64,000 nt of DNA from positions 1 to 64,000 of the forward strand of contig CAYMDH010000003.1 in assembly GCA_964389205.1 (NCBI GenBank). Reading direction: 5' to 3'. The notes beneath the pieces are model-generated. The model did no database searches and was not told where the DNA came from. It worked only from the letters and a program-made list of their open reading frames with translations. Shown here in pieces: positions 35,836 to 45,070 of this stretch; positions within the stretch are counted from its first letter, which is position 1, and each line of letters starts with the position of its first letter. This stretch comes from Leptobacterium sp964389205. GTDB lineage: Bacteria; Bacteroidota; Bacteroidia; Flavobacteriales; Flavobacteriaceae. A program made the position numbers and the translations under genes.

Positions 35836-37019
35836 TAAGCTACATAAATTTCTTTTATATTACTGCTTTTTACAATAAGATGAAGATCATCATCTTGAAC
35901 TTCTTTTTTACTATCAGCAAATTTTAAAAACTCATCATAAACAACATCTAATTGTAATTTAGTAAGGTCATAGCCTACTTTTTTAGCACGATATGCCAAA
36001 GCTGCACGACCGCTTCTAGCCGTCAATACAATAGCAGATTCTGTAACTCCTACTTCTTCTGGATTAATGATTTCGTAAGTTTCTCTATTCTTAATCATTC
36101 CATCTTGATGAATTCCTGAACTATGAGCAAAAGCATTTGCACCTACAATAGCTTTATTAGGTTGTACTGGCATGCACATACTATTAGAAACTAGTTGACT
36201 TGTGCTGTACAATAGTTTAGAATCAATATTGGTTTCCAAATCTAAATAGGGATGTTGTTTTAAAATCATAACTACTTCTTCTAGAGAAGTGTTTCCGGCT
36301 CTTTCTCCAATGCCATTAATAGTACATTCAATTTGTCTGGCTCCATGTATGACTCCTGCGATTGAATTTGCAGTTGCTAGTCCTAAATCATTATGACAAT
36401 GACAAGATAAAATAGCTTTATCTATTCCTTTTACATTTTCTTTTAAATATTTTATTTTAGCTCCGTACTCTTCAGGAAGACAATAGCCTGTAGTGTCTGG
36501 AATGTTCAGTACAGTAGCTCCTGCTTTAATTGCTGCTTCACAAACCCTTGCCAAAAACTCATTTTCTGTACGACCTGCATCTTCTGCATAAAACTCCACA
36601 TCTTCAACAAATGATTTTGCATAAGAAACTGCATTGATAGCCCTTTCTATAATTTGATCTCTGGTTGCATTAAATTTATGTTTGATATGTGAATCTGACG
36701 TTCCAATGCCTGTATGAATTCTAGGCTTCTTAGCGTATTTTAGTGCTTGCGCTGCAACTTCAATATCTTTTTTAACCGCTCTGGTTAATCCACAAACAGT
36801 TGCATTTTTAGCAATCTTAGATATTTCTTCTACAGAAATAAAATCTCCTGGGCTAGATATTGGAAAACCAGCTTCTATAACATCAACTCCCAAGGCATCT
36901 AAACGCTTTGCAATGACTAATTTCTGGGCAGTATTTAATTTGCAACCAGGGACCTGTTCACCGTCTCTTAGCGTAGTATCAAAAATTTGGACTTTATCCT
37001 TACTCATAATATTTTGCAA
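35835..37019 (-). CDS. leuA: 2-isopropylmalate synthase (short form without the regulatory domain)
   Basis: 394 residues. The catalytic TIM barrel is complete: QIFDTTLRDGEQVPGCKLN at the N-terminus, AEDAGRTENEFL, and the metal-binding HCHNDLGLATANSIAG. The protein ends around residue 394 without the C-terminal LeuA dimer/allosteric domain that the about 520-residue enterobacterial enzyme uses for leucine inhibition. It condenses acetyl-CoA with 2-oxoisovalerate. Linkage to leuCDB makes citramalate or homocitrate synthase unlikely. It is the first gene of leuACDB, divergent from 37161 with a 141-base spacer. Start at 37019 or four codons in. Confidence 0.92.
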   Translation of the reverse strand: MQNIMSKDKVQIFDTTLRDGEQVPGCKLNTAQKLVIAKRLDALGVDVIEAGFPISSPGDFISVEEISKIAKNATVCGLTRAVKKDIEVAAQALKYAKKPRIHTGIGTSDSHIKHKFNATRDQIIERAINAVSYAKSFVEDVEFYAEDAGRTENEFLARVCEAAIKAGATVLNIPDTTGYCLPEEYGAKIKYLKENVKGIDKAILSCHCHNDLGLATANSIAGVIHGARQIECTINGIGERAGNTSLEEVVMILKQHPYLDLETNIDSKLLYSTSQLVSNSMCMPVQPNKAIVGANAFAHSSGIHQDGMIKNRETYEIINPEEVGVTESAIVLTARSGRAALAYRAKKVGYDLTKLQLDVVYDEFLKFADSKKEVQDDDLHLIVKSSNIKEIYVA

Positions 37020-37160
37020 CTAATTTTCATTATTACTTTACGAATTTATATTTTGCAGAAGTTAAAGATGGTGTTTTACAATTGTAGTTTACAATGCTTA
37101 CTTATTCTGAATGCTATTTAAATAATTGATAATCAATATTTTATATAACACGCTATTACA

Positions 37161-38705
37161 ATGACAAATAGTCAAAAAGATGCTTTGTTTGTATTGGTTA
37201 AGTCCCTTTCTAAATCTGAGAAACGGCAATTCAAACTTTATGTAGGAAGGTTGGGAGTAAATTCTGATGCAAAATTTTTAGCATTATTTAATTTGCTTGA
37301 TAAAATAGATGATTATAATGAAACCGTAATTTTAAAAAGTGGTATTGTTAAAAAACAACAACTATCAAATTTAAAGGCACACCTTTATAAACAGGTATTA
37401 GTAAGCCTTCGATTAAACCCAGCTCATCAAAATATTCGAATTCAAATTAGAGAACAATTAGATTTTGCAACCATATTATATCATAAAGGTTTGTATAAGC
37501 AAAGCTTGAAAATTCTGGACAAAGCAAAGTTACATGCAATAGAGAATGAAGAAAAAAACATAGCTTATGAAATTGTTGAGTTAGAAAAAATAATAGAAAC
37601 TCAATACATAACAAGAAGTATGAGTGGTAGAGCAGATGAGTTATCTGTTCAAGCTAAAGAGTTAAGTCTACAAAATGTTATTACTAGTAAATTATCTAAT
37701 TTATCGTTACAACTATATGGTATAATGCTTAAAACAGGCTATGTTAGAAATGATGATGAATATAAAGAAGTGACAAATTATTTTAATTCCCGCTTGCCTA
37801 AATTCAATATTGACAAGCTGGGTTTTAGAGAAAAGTTTTGGCTATACAATGCACATTTATGGTATAGCTTTTTAACACAAGATTTTTTATCCTGTTATAA
37901 ATATGCAAGCAAATGGGTAGCATTATTTTATGAGAATAATGATATGATTTATTTAAACCCTGTTTTTTATTTAAAAGGGAATCATTATTTATTAGAGTCG
38001 TTATTTTATATTAAATATGAAAGCTTAATGAAAGAGACACTTCAAAAAATGGAAGCGACAGTAAATAATGATAAATTTCCTAAAAATGATAACATACAAT
38101 CTTTATCCTTCTTATATACGTATTACAATAAGCTTAACGTTCATTTTTTAGAAGGTAGCTTTGAAGAAGGATTATTATTAGTAGACAAAATCTTAAAAGA
38201 GGTTGCTATACATAAAAATACAATAGATGAACACCATGTTATGGTTTTTTATTATAAAATAGCATGTTTGTATTTTGGTATAGGCGATAATAGAACGTGC
38301 ATTTCATATCTCAAAAAAATAATAGAGAATAAAAACCTTAAAATGCGAGAAGATTTGATGTGCTTTGCCAGAGTATTGAGTTTAGTAGCTCATTATGAAG
38401 CGGGAATGGATTATCACTTAGAGGTACAATTAAAGAGCACCTATAAGTTTTTACTGAAGATGAATGACTTACAAGAAGTACAAAAAGAAATGATTAAATT
38501 TTTAAGAAACTTAGGCAATATTTACCCTCATGAATTAAAGAATGAGTTTATAAAACTGCACAAGCGTTTAAAGATATATGAAAATCACCCATATGAAAAA
38601 CGCGCATTTCTTTATTTAGATATTATTTCTTGGTTAGAAAGCAAGATAGAAAATAAGCCTGTAGCTGTTATTATCAGGAATAAATTTAGAGAATCCATTC
38701 GATAG
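37161..38705 (+). CDS. Helical-repeat (TPR-like) protein of unknown function
   Basis: A 514-residue all-helical protein with no signal peptide. The opening (SQKDALFVLVKSLSKSEKRQ, then YVGRLG) and helix-turn-helix repeats through about residue 470 are typical of a widespread Flavobacteriaceae hypothetical family. The repeats resemble TPRs (GLYKQSLKILDKAKLHAIEN). Probably a cytoplasmic scaffold; no catalytic motif is seen. It is followed 6 bases later by an EamA transporter gene and is divergent from leuA. Confidence 0.7.
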   Translation: MTNSQKDALFVLVKSLSKSEKRQFKLYVGRLGVNSDAKFLALFNLLDKIDDYNETVILKSGIVKKQQLSNLKAHLYKQVLVSLRLNPAHQNIRIQIREQLDFATILYHKGLYKQSLKILDKAKLHAIENEEKNIAYEIVELEKIIETQYITRSMSGRADELSVQAKELSLQNVITSKLSNLSLQLYGIMLKTGYVRNDDEYKEVTNYFNSRLPKFNIDKLGFREKFWLYNAHLWYSFLTQDFLSCYKYASKWVALFYENNDMIYLNPVFYLKGNHYLLESLFYIKYESLMKETLQKMEATVNNDKFPKNDNIQSLSFLYTYYNKLNVHFLEGSFEEGLLLVDKILKEVAIHKNTIDEHHVMVFYYKIACLYFGIGDNRTCISYLKKIIENKNLKMREDLMCFARVLSLVAHYEAGMDYHLEVQLKSTYKFLLKMNDLQEVQKEMIKFLRNLGNIYPHELKNEFIKLHKRLKIYENHPYEKRAFLYLDIISWLESKIENKPVAVIIRNKFRESIR

Positions 38706-38711
38706 TTTTTA

Positions 38712-39572
38712 ATGAAAAAAAACCTTCATATTTATAGAATTGCAGAGCTCAATTTTGCAATGATACTTATTAGCAGTTCTGGAGCTTTAGGAAGGTATAT
38801 TATTCTACCTCCTACACTTACTATTTTATGGAGAGCATTGTTAGCAGCAGTTTTCCTATTTCTATTTTGTAAATGGAAAAAGATAAAAGTTTTCCAATCA
38901 TTAGGAAAAGATGTATGGCCTATTTTGGCAGGCGGTATTTTGATAGGAGCACATTGGGTCACTTTTTTTTATTCATTACGTCTCTCTAATGTAGCAATAG
39001 GGTTACTATCTATTTTTACATATCCAGTCATCACTTCCTTTTTAGAACCTTTATTATTAAAAACCAAATTTCAAAAGATACACCTGCTATTAGCCATATT
39101 AGTTTTGATAGGACTCTATTTTTTAGTTCCTGAGTTTGATTTAAGTAATAATTATACAGTAGCAGTGCTATTGGGTATTCTTTCTGCTTTATGTTATGCC
39201 TTGCGAAATATTGTTTTAAAAAAACAAGTTCATAAATACCATGGAACAGCATTAATGTGGTATCAATTAATTATCGTTTCTGTTTTGTTATCTCCACTCT
39301 TGTTTATTTATGAAATAGATATATTCACTATGCAGTGGCCTCCATTAATCTTATTAGCTTTATTTACAACAGCTATAGGACATACACTGTTCTTAATGAG
39401 TTTTAAGCATTTTTCAATTACTACAGCGAGCATAATGAGTAGTGCACAACCTATTTATGGAATACTTATTGGAATGATTTTTTTATCTGAGTATCCAGAT
39501 GTTTCTACAATAATAGGAGGAAGCTTAATTTTATTGGCAGTAGTTATAGAGAGTATTAGGTCGTTCAAATAA
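38712..39572 (+). CDS. EamA/DMT-family transporter
   Basis: 286 residues with ten predicted membrane helices in two EamA repeats (about 10-130 and 145-280). The second ends in the usual AQPIYGILIGMIFLSEYP and ILLAVVIESIR motifs. The family exports or imports small metabolites such as amino acids; the substrate cannot be told. It is co-directional with, and close to, the TPR-like gene. Confidence 0.87.
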   Translation: MKKNLHIYRIAELNFAMILISSSGALGRYIILPPTLTILWRALLAAVFLFLFCKWKKIKVFQSLGKDVWPILAGGILIGAHWVTFFYSLRLSNVAIGLLSIFTYPVITSFLEPLLLKTKFQKIHLLLAILVLIGLYFLVPEFDLSNNYTVAVLLGILSALCYALRNIVLKKQVHKYHGTALMWYQLIIVSVLLSPLLFIYEIDIFTMQWPPLILLALFTTAIGHTLFLMSFKHFSITTASIMSSAQPIYGILIGMIFLSEYPDVSTIIGGSLILLAVVIESIRSFK

Positions 39573-39573
39573 T

Positions 39574-40266
39574 TTAGATACAATCGTTCCAAATTGGATC
39601 TTGAGGAGAAGGGGCTATAATAGTTATAGGCTCTTTCTTAATAGGGTGTATAAATGCTATTTTCCGTGCATGCAAATGAATCCCTCCATCTGTATTACTT
39701 CTGTTAAAACCATACTTTAAGTCTCCTTTAATGGGGCAATTAATAATTGCTAATTGTGACCTTATTTGATGATGCCTCCCTGTTTCTAAATCAACTTCTA
39801 ATAAATAATAACGATCTAATTTTTTAATAATACTATACGTTAAAATAGCTTTTTTGCTCTCAGGAATTTCTTTTACATATGCTTTTGAAAGGTTGTTTTT
39901 CGGAAATCTTTTAAGCCAATGTATTAGGGTATCTTTATTTTGCGAAGGTTTATTTTTCACAACAGCCCAATAGGTTTTTTTCGTTTGCTTTTCGCTAAAT
40001 AATTTATTGAGCCTTGGCAATGCTTTTGAAGTACGGGCAAATACAACGATACCACTAGTAGGTCTATCTAAACGATGCACAACACCAAGAAATACATTTC
40101 CAGGTTTGTTGTATTTATCCTTAAGATATTCTTTAACAACTTCGCTTAGAGGCTTATCTCCTGTTTTGTCACCTTGAACAATATCACCAACGCGCTTGTT
40201 AACAATAATAATGTGATTATCTTCATAAAGTACTTGAAGATTTTTTTTATGTGAATACGTTTTCAA
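39574..40266 (-). CDS. RluA-family pseudouridine synthase
   Basis: 230 residues consisting of the RluA catalytic domain alone, without an S4 domain. The catalytic Asp is in VHRLDRPTSGIVVFARTSKA near residue 68; LETGRHHQIRSQLA and the C-terminal HLHARKIAFIHP are intact. It isomerises uridine in rRNA or tRNA; the target site is not predictable. It is 8 bases downstream of panB. Confidence 0.9.
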   Translation of the reverse strand: MKTYSHKKNLQVLYEDNHIIIVNKRVGDIVQGDKTGDKPLSEVVKEYLKDKYNKPGNVFLGVVHRLDRPTSGIVVFARTSKALPRLNKLFSEKQTKKTYWAVVKNKPSQNKDTLIHWLKRFPKNNLSKAYVKEIPESKKAILTYSIIKKLDRYYLLEVDLETGRHHQIRSQLAIINCPIKGDLKYGFNRSNTDGGIHLHARKIAFIHPIKKEPITIIAPSPQDPIWNDCI

Positions 40267-40274
40267 ATCAAAAA

Positions 40275-41093
40275 CTAATATTGCTCATTTTCGTTTGGAA
40301 AGTTTTTAGACTTAACATCGCCTACATATTGTGAAATTGCACTTGTCATTTCATCGTATAAATTCATATACCTTCTTAAAAACCTTGGATTAAATTCATG
40401 AGTAATCCCCAGTATATCATGAATAACTAATACTTGACCATCAGCATGTTTTCCAGCACCAATTCCAATAGTTGGTATAGAAATACTCTCTGAAACTTGC
40501 TTTGTTAATTGAGCAGGAATTTTTTCGAGTACCATACCAAAACAACCTATTTTTTCAAGCATCAAAGCATCTTCTTTAAGTCTTTGCGCTTCTTCTTCTT
40601 CTTTAGCTCTTACAGTATAAGTACCAAATTTATATATAGATTGAGGAGTTAAGCCCAAATGCCCCATTACAGGAATACCAGCATTTAAAATTCTTTTTAT
40701 AGACTCTTTAACTTCTTTTCCTCCTTCTACTTTTACAGCGTGTGCACCAGATTCTTTCATAATTCTAATGGCAGAGCGTAAGGCCTCCTTAGGATCAGAC
40801 TGATAACTTCCGAAAGGGAGATCTACTACAATCAAAGCTCTTTTAATAGCTCGTACAACGGAAGAAGCATGATAGATCATTTGATCTAAAGTTATTGGTA
40901 GTGTGGTTTCATGACCAGCCATTACATTACTTGCAGAATCACCTACTAGAATTACATCAACCCCAGCACCATCTACAATTTTAGCCATAGAATAATCATA
41001 GGCAGTAAGCATAGATATTTTTTCTCCATTCTCTTTCATTTCTACCAGAGTATTGGTAGTTACTCTTTTATATTCTTTTTTTGCTACAGACAT
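40275..41093 (-). CDS. panB: 3-methyl-2-oxobutanoate hydroxymethyltransferase
   Basis: 272 residues. It transfers a hydroxymethyl group to 2-oxoisovalerate, the first committed step to pantothenate, so it draws on the valine keto acid made by the ilv operon. Motifs: MLTAYDYSMAKIVDGAGVD, LVGDSASNVMAGHETTLPIT, VKVEGGKE and IGIGAGKHADGQVLVIHD. The remaining pan genes are not in the window. Confidence 0.94.
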   Translation of the reverse strand: MSVAKKEYKRVTTNTLVEMKENGEKISMLTAYDYSMAKIVDGAGVDVILVGDSASNVMAGHETTLPITLDQMIYHASSVVRAIKRALIVVDLPFGSYQSDPKEALRSAIRIMKESGAHAVKVEGGKEVKESIKRILNAGIPVMGHLGLTPQSIYKFGTYTVRAKEEEEAQRLKEDALMLEKIGCFGMVLEKIPAQLTKQVSESISIPTIGIGAGKHADGQVLVIHDILGITHEFNPRFLRRYMNLYDEMTSAISQYVGDVKSKNFPNENEQY

Positions 41094-41154
41094 TCTTTTA
41101 AAGATATTTGATGTAAATGTACTAAATTGTACCTTGAAATCAATTTATGTTAAA

Positions 41155-41613
41155 ATGAAAATCTATCCCTTTTTATTCGTTCTATTTATTTGTACAACTG
41201 TAAGTGCTCAAACTACAGTAGAAGAAGAAGTAAAAGCAACCATAATAAATTTTTTTGATGGCTTTCATAAAGGAGATACAATCCTTATTAAAGAAACAAT
41301 ATCAAATAAAATAGTTATACAAACTGCTTCAAAAAATAAAGAAGGAAAAGATATTTTAAATAATGGAGATGTTAATAACTTTTTAAATACTATTGCTAAA
41401 AGACCTGCAGATCAAAAATGGGACGAACGCTTATTGTCATACAGTATACAGGTAGATGGTAATATGGCTAATGCCTGGACTCCTTATGAGTTTTGGTTTA
41501 ATGGACAGTTTAGCCATTGTGGTGTGAATTCATTTCAACTTTTTAATGATAATGGAACCTGGAAAATTATTTATTTAATTGACACTCGTCGTCGAGAAGG
41601 ATGTCAAAATTAA
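41155..41613 (+). CDS. Secreted NTF2-like protein
   Basis: 152 residues from ATG 41155. The open frame extends back to 41053, but MKIYPFLFVLFICTTVSAQ is a clear signal peptide, which fixes the start. The mature part has the SnoaL/NTF2-like pattern of a nuclear-transport-factor-2 fold (EEEVKATIINFFDGFHKGD, then a C-terminal GTWKIIYLIDTRR strand). Such proteins are putative periplasmic ligand-binding or enzyme-like proteins. It diverges from panB across 61 bases. Confidence 0.75.
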   Translation: MKIYPFLFVLFICTTVSAQTTVEEEVKATIINFFDGFHKGDTILIKETISNKIVIQTASKNKEGKDILNNGDVNNFLNTIAKRPADQKWDERLLSYSIQVDGNMANAWTPYEFWFNGQFSHCGVNSFQLFNDNGTWKIIYLIDTRRREGCQN

Positions 41614-41985
41614 TTTTTTTGACTATTTTTTCTTCTAAATTTTAATAAAAGAAAGATTTATCTGGTTAAATTACTTTCCTTGAATCGCCTATATACGATG
41701 CCTTACATTCTATTAGTGTTAATCTTAACCTAAGATATCTTAATTTTTAACAGTTTTAAGAAAGCACTATTTTCTTTATAGACTGTTATTTAGCGCAATA
41801 AGTCTTTTAAGATTTTAGTATGTGTTTTTTCAATACCTATATAGGTGAAAGCTATGTTAGCACTCTTTTTTTAGATCGTCTAATTTCATATCAAATTTAT
41901 TTTATACCTAATTAAGAATCGGCCGATTATTGTTTGGTTTAAAATTCAATTAAAATCTTATTAATCTTAAAGACTAAATTCAAAT
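41614..41985. promoter_or_regulatory. Long leader with two 12-bp palindromes upstream of a lipoprotein gene
   Basis: No gene is seen in this 372-base gap. Two perfect 12-base palindromes stand out: ACCTATATAGGT at 41835-41846 and AATCGGCCGATT at 41917-41928, the latter unusually GC-rich for this DNA. They lie 140 and 58 bases before the next ATG and could be operators. A tiny ORF (41698-41733, MPYILLVLILT) is hydrophobic but has no terminator behind it. Confidence 0.35.
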
Positions 41986-43302
41986 ATGAAAAAAGTATTA
42001 AATTTAATGTTTAGTGCATCTGCACTATTGCTAATAGTATCTTGTAATAATGATGATGATAACAATGCTATAGAAGAGCCAAGTGCAAGTTCTCTGACAA
42101 TTGCAGAAAACCTTTTAAATAGTATTGAAGCCGATGGAGGGATTCCATACAATGTAGATAATCCTGTACTTACTTTTACAAATGAACAAAATGTATTTTT
42201 ACCAAGTGTTTTAGGAATCGATTACCGTTTAGATCGATCTATAGTACCCGTTGGTCCTACAGCCAGATTTCCTATGTTTCAAGGGTTTGAAACCTTGCCT
42301 AATGGAGATACTAGGGTTGCTTACTATATAATAACAGAAGCATCTGATAGTGATTTGGCTAGAGATTTAGGTGTTATTTTTGCACCTAGAATGGCTAATT
42401 CAATAGGTTCTGGAGGAGAACAGAATTCTGAATGGACAGACGATGGAAGATTAATTTTCGAAGGATCTGTAGATTTTTCACCAAGAAGATCTTTAGTGGC
42501 AGGTGGAACAGACGGATTGTTATTTGGATTCCCTCCTGCTGAGGTTAATCCAGGAGCTATAGCAGATGCAAATTGGTCATCATATGTAGTACTTCCAGAT
42601 ACAGATATTGTAATTAATGCTCAATTAGTTGCAAATAGTACAGGTATTCATGATAGAATTCCAAATCCAAATGGAAATGCACAAGCTCAGGAAGATGACT
42701 TAAATAATCCAAATTTAGCAATTGACCAAGCATCAGTTGTATTACAACTTTTAGATGGATGGCAAGATGGAAGACCTTATTATTTCCATATTGTAACTGA
42801 TACATCAGACCCAGGACCTGCTACTATAGAATTAGGAGTGTATGCGCCAAGATTAAATAATTTACCAACATTTGGATTATTTCCAGGAGGATCTATGTTA
42901 CCTTTTAGCCCTACAGCTAATGGTAGAACAACAGATACTGATGGTTTGGGAGTTCAAGGTCTTAACTCGGCATCTTTAAGCGATCGTCAAGTACAAGATC
43001 CAACAAATACATTCCCAATTGATCCTAGAGATCCAAGTTATGCTCCAATGTGGGATGCACATATTACAGAGTTTACAATTCCGGAAGCAGATCGTCCAAT
43101 ATTGACAAGTTTTAGTCAAATAAATGAACTTTTAACAGATGGAACTTTAATTCCTTTTAGAGGGAATACTAACCCAAGCCCTTTAGCAAATTCATTATCT
43201 AATTTATTAACAGCAACAGGCGCAATTATTAATTGCCCAGTAATTACACAACCTGATGCAAGTGTGATAGGTACTCAAATTGGATTGCCAAGGAATCAAT
43301 AA
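41986..43302 (+). CDS. Large lipoprotein of unknown function
   Basis: 438 residues with a lipoprotein signal peptide (lipobox IVSC, acylated Cys near residue 20) and an Asn/Asp-rich tether (NNDDDNN) right behind it, typical of surface-exposed Flavobacteriaceae lipoproteins. The body is beta-rich with many Pro, Asp and Asn and no recognised domain. Repeated DP-rich loops and a C-terminal IINCPVITQPDAS are the most distinctive parts. It is a single-gene unit with its own terminator. It may bind an extracellular ligand, but no function can be named. Confidence 0.65.
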   Translation: MKKVLNLMFSASALLLIVSCNNDDDNNAIEEPSASSLTIAENLLNSIEADGGIPYNVDNPVLTFTNEQNVFLPSVLGIDYRLDRSIVPVGPTARFPMFQGFETLPNGDTRVAYYIITEASDSDLARDLGVIFAPRMANSIGSGGEQNSEWTDDGRLIFEGSVDFSPRRSLVAGGTDGLLFGFPPAEVNPGAIADANWSSYVVLPDTDIVINAQLVANSTGIHDRIPNPNGNAQAQEDDLNNPNLAIDQASVVLQLLDGWQDGRPYYFHIVTDTSDPGPATIELGVYAPRLNNLPTFGLFPGGSMLPFSPTANGRTTDTDGLGVQGLNSASLSDRQVQDPTNTFPIDPRDPSYAPMWDAHITEFTIPEADRPILTSFSQINELLTDGTLIPFRGNTNPSPLANSLSNLLTATGAIINCPVITQPDASVIGTQIGLPRNQ

Positions 43303-43334
43303 TATCCTATTATTCTTATAATAGATATGTATTA

Positions 43335-43368
43335 AAAAATGCAGAGAAAATTAATTCTCTGCATTTTT
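43335..43368 (+). terminator. Intrinsic terminator of the lipoprotein gene
   Basis: AAAAATGCAGAGAA (43335-43348), 6-base loop, TTCTCTGCATTTTT (43355-43368): a 14-bp stem with a T-run, 33 bases after the stop codon. It may also serve the convergent sdaA gene, which ends at 43420. Confidence 0.8.
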
Positions 43369-43419
43369 ATTATTTGAAAATATATTTTACCCTTAGAACT
43401 TCAATACAAAATATTAAAT

Positions 43420-44850
43420 CTAACAATCACTTACATTTACTCCTATAGCTAACCCTCCTTTTGAAGTTTCTTTGTATTTGGTATTCATATCTTTGGCAGT
43501 TTCCCACATGGTATTAATAACGTCATCTAAAGATACCTTGGCATGAGAAGGATCACTATCAATAGCCATCTCTGCTGCGTTTATGGCTTTAATAGCACCC
43601 ATAGCGTTTCTTTCAATGCAAGGGATTTGTACTAAACCTCCAATAGGATCGCAGGTAAGGCCTAAGTGATGTTCCATAGCTATTTCGCTAGCCATTAATA
43701 CTTGTTCGTGACTTCCTCCTAAAAGCTCTGTAAGCGCTCCAGCTGCCATGGCAGAAGATACTCCTATTTCTGCTTGACATCCTCCCATTGCTGCAGAAAT
43801 AGTGGCTCCTTTCTTAAAAAGACTCCCAATTTCTCCTGCTACTAATAAAAATTGCTTGACATGATTAAAAGCTGCTTTGTGATTGTCTATAATCATATAA
43901 TACATTAATACGGCAGGAATAACCCCTGCACTTCCATTAGTAGGAGCTGTAACAACCCTTCCTAAAGATGCATTTACTTCATTTACGCTTAACGCTAAGC
44001 AGCTAACCCATTTTAGAATTTGCCTAAATTTAACTTCCGTTTTTCGAATTGCTTGTAACCAACTTTCAGGATCATGATAGGGAGCTCCTTGAAACTCCAT
44101 TAGTTTTTTATGCGTATCGAAAGCTCTTCTTCTAACATTTAGACCACCAGGTAGTGTACCTTCAGAATGACAGCCGGTATACATACACTCTAACATGGTA
44201 GACCATACTCTTTTAAGTTCTATATCTACAGCACTGCTTGAGCGAATAGACAATTCGTTTTCTAGAACAATTTCTGATATTTTTTTTCCTTTTAAAGTGC
44301 AATAATTAGTAAGTTCTGAGGCTGTATTTATAGGAAAAGGAAAACATTGTTTTAATATCGATTTTTCTTGAGAGTTTACTATGGCTTCAACAACAACAAA
44401 ACCACCCCCAATAGAATAATATGTATTTTCTTTTTTATTACCATTTTCTAAAACACATGTAAATTTGATACCATTAGAGTGAAAAGGGAGAAATTCTCGA
44501 TTAAATATTAAATGTTTTTCATAATCAAATGGAATAGCATGGGCATTGCCTATTTTGATACTATTTGTAGTTTTGACATCAGCTACTATTTGATGGATAG
44601 TATTTATAGGTATATACTCTGGATCTGCACCACTTAAACCAAGTATTACAGCATAATCTGTAGCATGTCCTTTTCCAGTTAGGGATAAAGAGCCATATAA
44701 ATTAATATAAACTTCTTTTATTTGATCAAAGATTAACTCTTCTTTAAGTTCAATAATCCATCTTTCTGCTGCTCTCCAAGGGCCTAAAGTATGAGAACTA
44801 GAGGGCCCAACACCAATTTTGAGCATATCAAAAATACTAATACATTCCAT
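43420..44850 (-). CDS. sdaA: L-serine ammonia-lyase (iron-sulfur type, single chain)
   Basis: 476 residues. It deaminates serine to pyruvate. The N-terminal beta domain begins SIFDMLKIGVGPSSSHTLGPW, and the alpha domain carries the three cluster cysteines in MGGCQAEIG, LTCDPIGG and QIPCIERNAMGA. Both domains are fused, as in the proteobacterial-type enzyme. It converges on the lipoprotein gene and diverges from dnaK. Confidence 0.93.
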   Translation of the reverse strand: MECISIFDMLKIGVGPSSSHTLGPWRAAERWIIELKEELIFDQIKEVYINLYGSLSLTGKGHATDYAVILGLSGADPEYIPINTIHQIVADVKTTNSIKIGNAHAIPFDYEKHLIFNREFLPFHSNGIKFTCVLENGNKKENTYYSIGGGFVVVEAIVNSQEKSILKQCFPFPINTASELTNYCTLKGKKISEIVLENELSIRSSSAVDIELKRVWSTMLECMYTGCHSEGTLPGGLNVRRRAFDTHKKLMEFQGAPYHDPESWLQAIRKTEVKFRQILKWVSCLALSVNEVNASLGRVVTAPTNGSAGVIPAVLMYYMIIDNHKAAFNHVKQFLLVAGEIGSLFKKGATISAAMGGCQAEIGVSSAMAAGALTELLGGSHEQVLMASEIAMEHHLGLTCDPIGGLVQIPCIERNAMGAIKAINAAEMAIDSDPSHAKVSLDDVINTMWETAKDMNTKYKETSKGGLAIGVNVSDC

Positions 44851-44981
44851 ATTTTACAATTGGAGTTTATAAAGTAAATTTACATTTTTAATGAAAATAG
44901 CAAGAAGGTTTTAATTTTTTTTTCTAAATATAATTTTTAAACAGATTATTGAATAAAAAAAGAAACTTTTAAATAAAAAGA

Positions 44982-45021
44982 TGACATCATGTCAGCAAAA
45001 AACACTTGGCATAATGATTGT
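44982..45021 (+). promoter_or_regulatory. Candidate dnaK control region: palindrome plus sigma-54-like promoter
   Basis: TGACATCATGTCA at 44982-44994 is a perfect palindrome around a central C. Eleven bases on, TTGGCATAATGATTGT (45006-45021) resembles a -24/-12 promoter (GG, ten bases, then GT instead of the usual GC). The dnaK ATG is 50 bases downstream. The pairing of operator-like palindrome and promoter-like element is suggestive; a sigma-54 assignment is not proved. Confidence 0.4.
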
Positions 45022-45070
45022 CTAACTTATAGCAATAATAAGTGAATTTTCAACACATAATAATATTAAA

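Noticed and set aside
41698..41733. MPYILLVLILT, a Leu/Ile/Val-rich 11-codon ORF like an attenuator peptide
   Set aside because: No terminator follows, and the downstream gene is a lipoprotein unrelated to branched-chain amino acids.
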